In this document: positions 15,338 through 15,389 of the stretch, piece by piece
Position numbering within the stretch: position 1 is the stretch's first letter
Layout of the letters: the number at the start of each line of letters is the position of its first letter
Source of the DNA: an uncultured Clostridium sp.
Lineage (GTDB): Bacteria; Bacillota; Clostridia; Lachnospirales; Lachnospiraceae
Assembly: GCF_900547735.1 (NCBI RefSeq)
Contig: NZ_URHZ01000103.1
Coordinates: 1 to 15,389, forward strand
Reading direction: 5' to 3'
Length of the DNA: 15,389 bases
Made by a program: the position numbers and the translations under genes
The notes under the pieces: generated by a model
The model's database searches: none
The model's input: only the letters and a program-made list of their open reading frames with translations
What the model was told of the DNA's origin: nothing

Positions 15338-15381
15338 AATTGAGGAACGAGAACGCCGCCGGGACGGTCGGGGTTCGGGAT
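15335..15381 (+). repeat. REP-like hairpin repeat, right copy
   Basis: The reverse complement of 1-46 with one base change and one short replaced block (GGAC here against TTA, both in the sense after GCCGCC). In gene sense both copies read AATTGAGGAAYGAGAAC then GCCGCC... then GGTCGGGGTTCGGGAT. The core folds with GAAC/GTTC and two CCG/CGG steps, and the changed block is the loop and loop-closing pair. It directly follows the terminator U-tract of the carbonic anhydrase. The last 8 nt of the window have no counterpart at the left edge. Confidence 0.7.
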
Positions 15382-15389
15382 GGTGAGAG

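Noticed and set aside
1..15389. Composite transposon or genomic island bounded by the terminal inverted repeats
   Set aside because: No transposase, integrase or tRNA site is present, and the repeats fit better as dispersed intergenic hairpins or contig-breaking repeats.

Overview
The window reads as a moderately GC-balanced Firmicutes chromosome segment, most likely from a gut Lachnospiraceae (Enterocloster/Hungatella/Lachnoclostridium-like). The grounds are strong AGGAGG-type ribosome sites, an RsiV-type anti-sigma factor, a Gram-positive ABC exporter operon, and the general protein style. The genus is inference. All genes but one lie on the minus strand; only the last gene, a carbonic anhydrase, is on the plus strand. 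I see no rRNA, tRNA, transposase, phage gene or CRISPR array.

Layout in minus-strand transcription order (high to low coordinates). (1) 14541-12298: a membrane c-di-GMP phosphodiesterase with a degenerate GGDEF and an intact EAL domain. It shares a divergent promoter region with the plus-strand beta-carbonic anhydrase (14780-15322). (2) 12206-10205: an OmpR-type response regulator and its sensor kinase, overlapping by 8 nt and closed by a clean terminator. (3) 10095-7729: a large lipoprotein resembling GH101/GH129-type glycosidases, starting at TTG behind a strong ribosome site and followed by an 18-bp tandem array that begins inside its stop codon. (4) 7495-6206: a membrane diguanylate cyclase with two tandem promoters and a terminator. 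(5) 6058-4647: an ECF sigma factor and a DUF3298/RsiV-like anti-sigma factor, coupled by an ATGA overlap, with a strong terminator. (6) 4450-79: a three-gene ABC operon of ATPase, large secreted and membrane-anchored CARDB-like repeat protein, and MacB/FtsX-type permease.

The strongest regulatory signal is a pair of promoters built to one plan. Ahead of the two-component operon and ahead of the glycosidase-like lipoprotein stand two 11-bp direct repeats (CTGTMACA core), then exactly 6 nt, then a TATRCT -10 box. This predicts that the response regulator controls both its own operon and the lipoprotein, making genes 10-12 kb a self-contained surface-glycan sensing and processing unit. The ABC operon promoter has a different direct repeat (period 10) ahead of its -10, suggesting control by another OmpR-type regulator.

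The two ends of the window carry the same ~46-nt hairpin-forming sequence in inverted orientation, each just downstream of a gene. This looks like a dispersed REP-like element. It may also explain why the sequence stops here, since assembly contigs often break at repeats.
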